From: an uncultured Verrucomicrobiae bacterium
GTDB taxonomy: Bacteria; Verrucomicrobiota; Verrucomicrobiia; Palsa-1439
Reading direction: 5' to 3'
Assembly (NCBI GenBank): GCA_937927265.1
Contig: CALBCO010000088.1
Location: 1 to 6,880 of the forward strand
DNA length: 6,880 bases
Shown: in pieces, positions 5,618 to 6,880 of the stretch
Position numbering within the stretch: position 1 is the stretch's first letter
How the letters are laid out: every line of letters begins with the position of its first letter
Position numbers and translations under genes: made by a program
The notes under the pieces: generated by a model
What the model saw: only the letters and a program-made list of their open reading frames with translations
Database searches by the model: none
Told to the model about the DNA's origin: nothing

Positions 5618-5733
5618 CGTTCGCAACGGCAGTTGGCCAACTTCCGCAATCCGGTGAGGTTCTCGACGGGTAAGGGAGAACTAATCGCACGAAGAGCCGT
5701 GGAGTCTGCCGTTGCGAACGGATCAGGATCGCG
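5605..5733. repeat. 28-bp inverted repeat (25 of 28 matching) around a structured 73-nt centre
   Basis: The left arm, 5605-5632, and the reverse complement of the right arm, 5706-5733, agree at 25 of 28 positions without gaps. The inner 15 bases (CGTTCGCAACGGCAG at 5618-5632, CTGCCGTTGCGAACG at 5706-5720) match perfectly. The 73-base centre holds its own hairpins: GTTCTC 5659-5664 with GAGAAC 5676-5681 (plus a G-T pair outside), and CACG 5688-5691 with CGTG 5698-5701. As RNA it would form a branched structure closed by a long stem; as DNA it has the form of a small MITE-like or REP-like element. No obvious target-site duplication flanks it. It begins 26 bp after the stop of the small membrane peptide gene. 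I do not recognise the family. Confidence 0.75.
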
Positions 5734-5758
5734 CCGGTAGTATTGGCAAGGGCGGCGT

Positions 5759-5875
5759 TCATCGGGATGGTAGCGAGACCAAGATCATGGCCACGATCCC
5801 GGCGAGCACCAGGACCAAGGCCAAAACATGTCGCCAGCTTGCCGGCGATTCTTCCTGTTCGGAGTTATTCATCAT
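5759..5875 (-). CDS. Small single-pass membrane peptide, 38 residues, unknown function
   Basis: I do not recognise this protein. The frame runs ATG 5875 to TGA 5759-5761 and is bounded upstream by an in-frame TAA at 5888-5890. The product starts MMNNSEQEESPASWRHV, an acidic, soluble N-terminus. It continues with an unbroken hydrophobic helix of about 18 residues (LALVLVLAGIVAMILVSL, residues 18-35) and ends PSR. This is the layout of a typical small bacterial membrane protein. Possible starts are GTG 5878, ATG 5875 and ATG 5872. No Shine-Dalgarno sequence precedes any of them, but a promoter at 5887-5916 would put the transcript start only a few bases before the ATG, so a leaderless message is plausible. 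It lies 94 bp downstream of the response regulator gene on the same strand, with a palindrome between them. It could be a small regulatory or sensory partner of the two-component system. Chance occurrence of such a short frame is not excluded. Confidence 0.5.
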   Translation of the reverse strand: MMNNSEQEESPASWRHVLALVLVLAGIVAMILVSLPSR

Positions 5876-5886
5876 CACACTGCGTG

Positions 5887-5916
5887 ATTATGGCCGAGGG
5901 ACGGGCCGGCGGCCAA
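5887..5916 (-). promoter_or_regulatory. Sigma-70-type promoter for the small membrane peptide
   Basis: On the minus strand, TTGGCC (5916-5911) and CATAAT (5892-5887) are separated by 18 bases. They match the TTGACA and TATAAT consensus at 4 and 5 of 6 positions. The predicted start of transcription is near 5880, only about five bases before the ATG at 5875, which would explain the missing ribosome binding site. The weak -35 would suit an activated promoter. Confidence 0.45.
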
Positions 5917-5936
5917 TCGTGACCATGACGATTCGC

Positions 5937-5957
5937 GTGTAAGGGAATCCCCTACAC
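5937..5957. promoter_or_regulatory. 9-3-9 palindrome, candidate operator for the adjacent response regulator
   Basis: GTGTAAGGG (5937-5945) and CCCCTACAC (5949-5957) form an inverted repeat around AAT, with a single A/G mismatch in nine. It starts 12 bp after the response regulator stop and is centred about 67 bp upstream of the predicted start of the small peptide transcript. That is a usual distance for a class I activator site. It could instead be a hairpin ending the response regulator message, but neither strand has a T run directly after it, so an operator is preferred. Confidence 0.45.
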
Positions 5958-5969
5958 ACAAAAGATTTG

Positions 5970-6626
5970 CTACCGCTGTTGTTGAACCCACAACACGGCT
6001 TGTTGTATGAGCTGAGGGGCAGTCGCAATTTGCAGTTTGATTTTGATGCGTTGACGGTACGACTCGACAGTCTTGATGCTTAAGTTCAGGCGCTCGGCAA
6101 TCTCCCGCGTTCCCCTTCCCTCGCCGATGGCGCGGAACACCAATAGCTCGCGGTTTGTTAGCACCACAGCGGGATCTCTGGAGCAGGTGGGACCGCCCAC
6201 GACACGGCACAATAATTGCGTGGCGAGCCGGTCACTCAGATAAATCTCGCCGCGCAACACCTGGCGCAGCGCGGTGATCACGGATTGCGTGGCTTCCTGC
6301 TTGGTCACGTAGCCGTGTGCGCCGGCGCGCAACACGCGTTCGGCGTACAACGTCTCATCGTGCATCGAGAGGACCAGCATGCGCACGGCGGGCAACTGCG
6401 CCCGCAGCGTGGCGATCAAGTCGAAGCCGTTGGAGTCTTTCAAGGTCAGATCCACAATCGCCACGTCGGGTTTGGCGCGACGGGCGACGGCCAAGGCTTC
6501 CGCGGCGCTGCCGGCTTCGCCGCAGACGGTCAGGTCGGACTGGCGACCAATAAACTCGCCCAGCCGTTCGCGGATCATCGGATGATCATCCACAATCAAC
6601 ACGCGGGTCTTCGTCGGGTTTGCCAT
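5970..6626 (-). CDS. NarL/FixJ-family response regulator
   Basis: This cytoplasmic DNA-binding regulator should be switched on when the histidine kinase encoded directly upstream phosphorylates it. The 218-residue protein has an N-terminal receiver domain (about 8-125): the acidic pair Asp13-Asp14 in VLIVDDHPM, the phosphate acceptor Asp59 in VAIVDLTLKDSNGFDL, the switch residue Ser87 in LVLSMHDE and the invariant Lys109 in GYVTKQ. A linker of about 30 residues leads to a LuxR-type helix-turn-helix (about 154-216), with LTNRELLVFRAIGEG (156-170), REIAERLNLSIKTVESY (174-190) and a long recognition/dimer helix. All key residues are present. The frame is open upstream to 6845, but residues before MANPTKTRVLIVDD are a shadow of the kinase gene, so the ATG at 6624-6626 is chosen; AAGAAAG before it is a weak ribosome binding site. 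The gene starts inside the end of the kinase gene, so translation is probably coupled. Confidence 0.95.
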   Translation of the reverse strand: MANPTKTRVLIVDDHPMIRERLGEFIGRQSDLTVCGEAGSAAEALAVARRAKPDVAIVDLTLKDSNGFDLIATLRAQLPAVRMLVLSMHDETLYAERVLRAGAHGYVTKQEATQSVITALRQVLRGEIYLSDRLATQLLCRVVGGPTCSRDPAVVLTNRELLVFRAIGEGRGTREIAERLNLSIKTVESYRQRIKIKLQIATAPQLIQQAVLWVQQQR

Positions 6627-6880
6627 GATTGCTTTCTTTGCTGTTCGCCGGTATCGGCCAAAGGCAACGAACCACCGTCCCGGTGGGTTGACCACGGCGC
6701 ACTTCCAAGGTGGCGCCGATGGTTTTGGCCCGATAGTGCATGATCCGCAAGCCCAACCCGTCCGACACCGGCGCGCCGACGGGCAGGCCGATGCCGTCAT
6801 CCGCCACCTGCAACTGCAACGCATGATCCGCTTCGCGCAGATCAACGACGATATGCTGCGGTCGGCCGTGGCGTACGGCG
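6586..6880 (-). CDS. Sensor histidine kinase, C-terminal ATPase end (partial)
   Basis: This is the last 97 codons of the kinase that should phosphorylate the adjacent NarL-type regulator. The fragment begins inside the N-box (AVRHG; the invariant Asn would be just outside the window). It continues with the ATP-binding DDGIG box (fragment residues 27-31) and GLGLRIMHYRAKTIGATLEV (41-60), the G2-box region typical of HisKA_3/HATPase_c kinases of the NarX/DegS type, and GTVVRCLWPIP (67-77). This subfamily usually pairs with NarL/FixJ regulators, as here. The last ~20 residues (from about 78) are polar and lie past the domain; about 13 of them, with the stop, are encoded within the regulator gene, giving a 41-bp overlap (6586-6626). 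The sensor part and phospho-accepting His are outside the window, so the signal is unknown. Confidence 0.93.
   Translation of the reverse strand, partial: AVRHGRPQHIVVDLREADHALQLQVADDGIGLPVGAPVSDGLGLRIMHYRAKTIGATLEVRRGQPTGTVVRCLWPIPANSKESNHGKPDEDPRVDCG

Larger units (their letters stand above)
5445..5758. other. 314-bp intergenic region dense in palindromes
   Basis: No convincing protein-coding frame is present here on either strand. The part next to the sugar transferase (5445-5520) holds its probable promoter. From about 5533 to 5733 nearly every stretch takes part in an inverted repeat: the hairpins at 5549-5576 and 5591-5617, the long repeat 5605-5632/5706-5733, a perfect 12-bp palindrome AGTTGGCCAACT at 5631-5642, a hairpin at 5658-5682 and a small one at 5688-5701. 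No tRNA, riboswitch class or integron attC core that I can recognise is present. Confidence 0.7.

Noticed and set aside
5618..5720. tRNA, integron attC site or known riboswitch at the inverted repeat
   Set aside because: GGTTCTCGA resembles a T-loop only superficially and no acceptor or anticodon arms fit. No RYYYAAC/GTTRRRY core pair is placed as in attC, and no riboswitch core that I know is present.
5712..5942. 76-codon plus-strand frame in the intergenic region
   Set aside because: It starts at TTG within the inverted repeat, has polar low-complexity composition and lies opposite the more convincing membrane peptide.
6627..6845. 291-codon form of the response regulator
   Set aside because: The extra 73 residues (Cys/Trp/Arg-rich) are a shadow of the kinase ATPase domain; the receiver domain starts properly at the 6626 ATG.

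Overview
The window reads as ordinary GC-rich bacterial chromosome. Gene content, compact ATGA junctions, weak or missing Shine-Dalgarno sequences and an exosortase-type sugar transferase would fit Verrucomicrobiota or a neighbouring phylum. That placement is an impression from family resemblance, not a proven assignment. No phage, transposase, CRISPR, rRNA or tRNA is visible.

Positions 1-2610 (plus strand) hold a tight cluster: the 3' end of plsY, then gpsA, an ECF sigma factor, and its zinc-binding, membrane-anchored anti-sigma factor. PlsY and GpsA serve the same step of phospholipid synthesis: GpsA makes glycerol-3-phosphate and PlsY acylates it. The sigma/anti-sigma pair sits directly behind them. 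A sequence resembling a sigma-E promoter overlaps the start of the sigma gene, which suggests autoregulation and affects the choice of start codon.

Positions 2589-5444 (minus strand) hold, in transcription order, a polyprenyl-phosphate sugar phosphotransferase for exopolysaccharide synthesis, thyA and folA. ThyA makes dTMP and dihydrofolate, and FolA recycles the dihydrofolate. The end of folA overlaps the end of the anti-sigma gene tail to tail by 22 bp.

Positions 5445-5969 are the least ordinary part. Next to the sugar transferase is its probable promoter, then about 200 bp crowded with palindromes, including a 28-bp inverted repeat with 25 matches around a 73-nt centre. Next comes a 38-codon minus-strand reading frame, apparently not previously noticed, that encodes a single-helix membrane peptide. 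It has a good promoter that would give a nearly leaderless message, and a 9-3-9 palindrome about 67 bp upstream of the predicted transcription start.

Positions 5970-6880 (minus strand) encode a NarL/FixJ-type response regulator and the C-terminal ATPase end of its histidine kinase, overlapping by 41 bp. The two-component pair lies just upstream of the small membrane peptide, with the palindrome between them. The simplest model is that the regulator controls the peptide. This is the best candidate for an undescribed circuit here, but it rests on sequence pattern alone.
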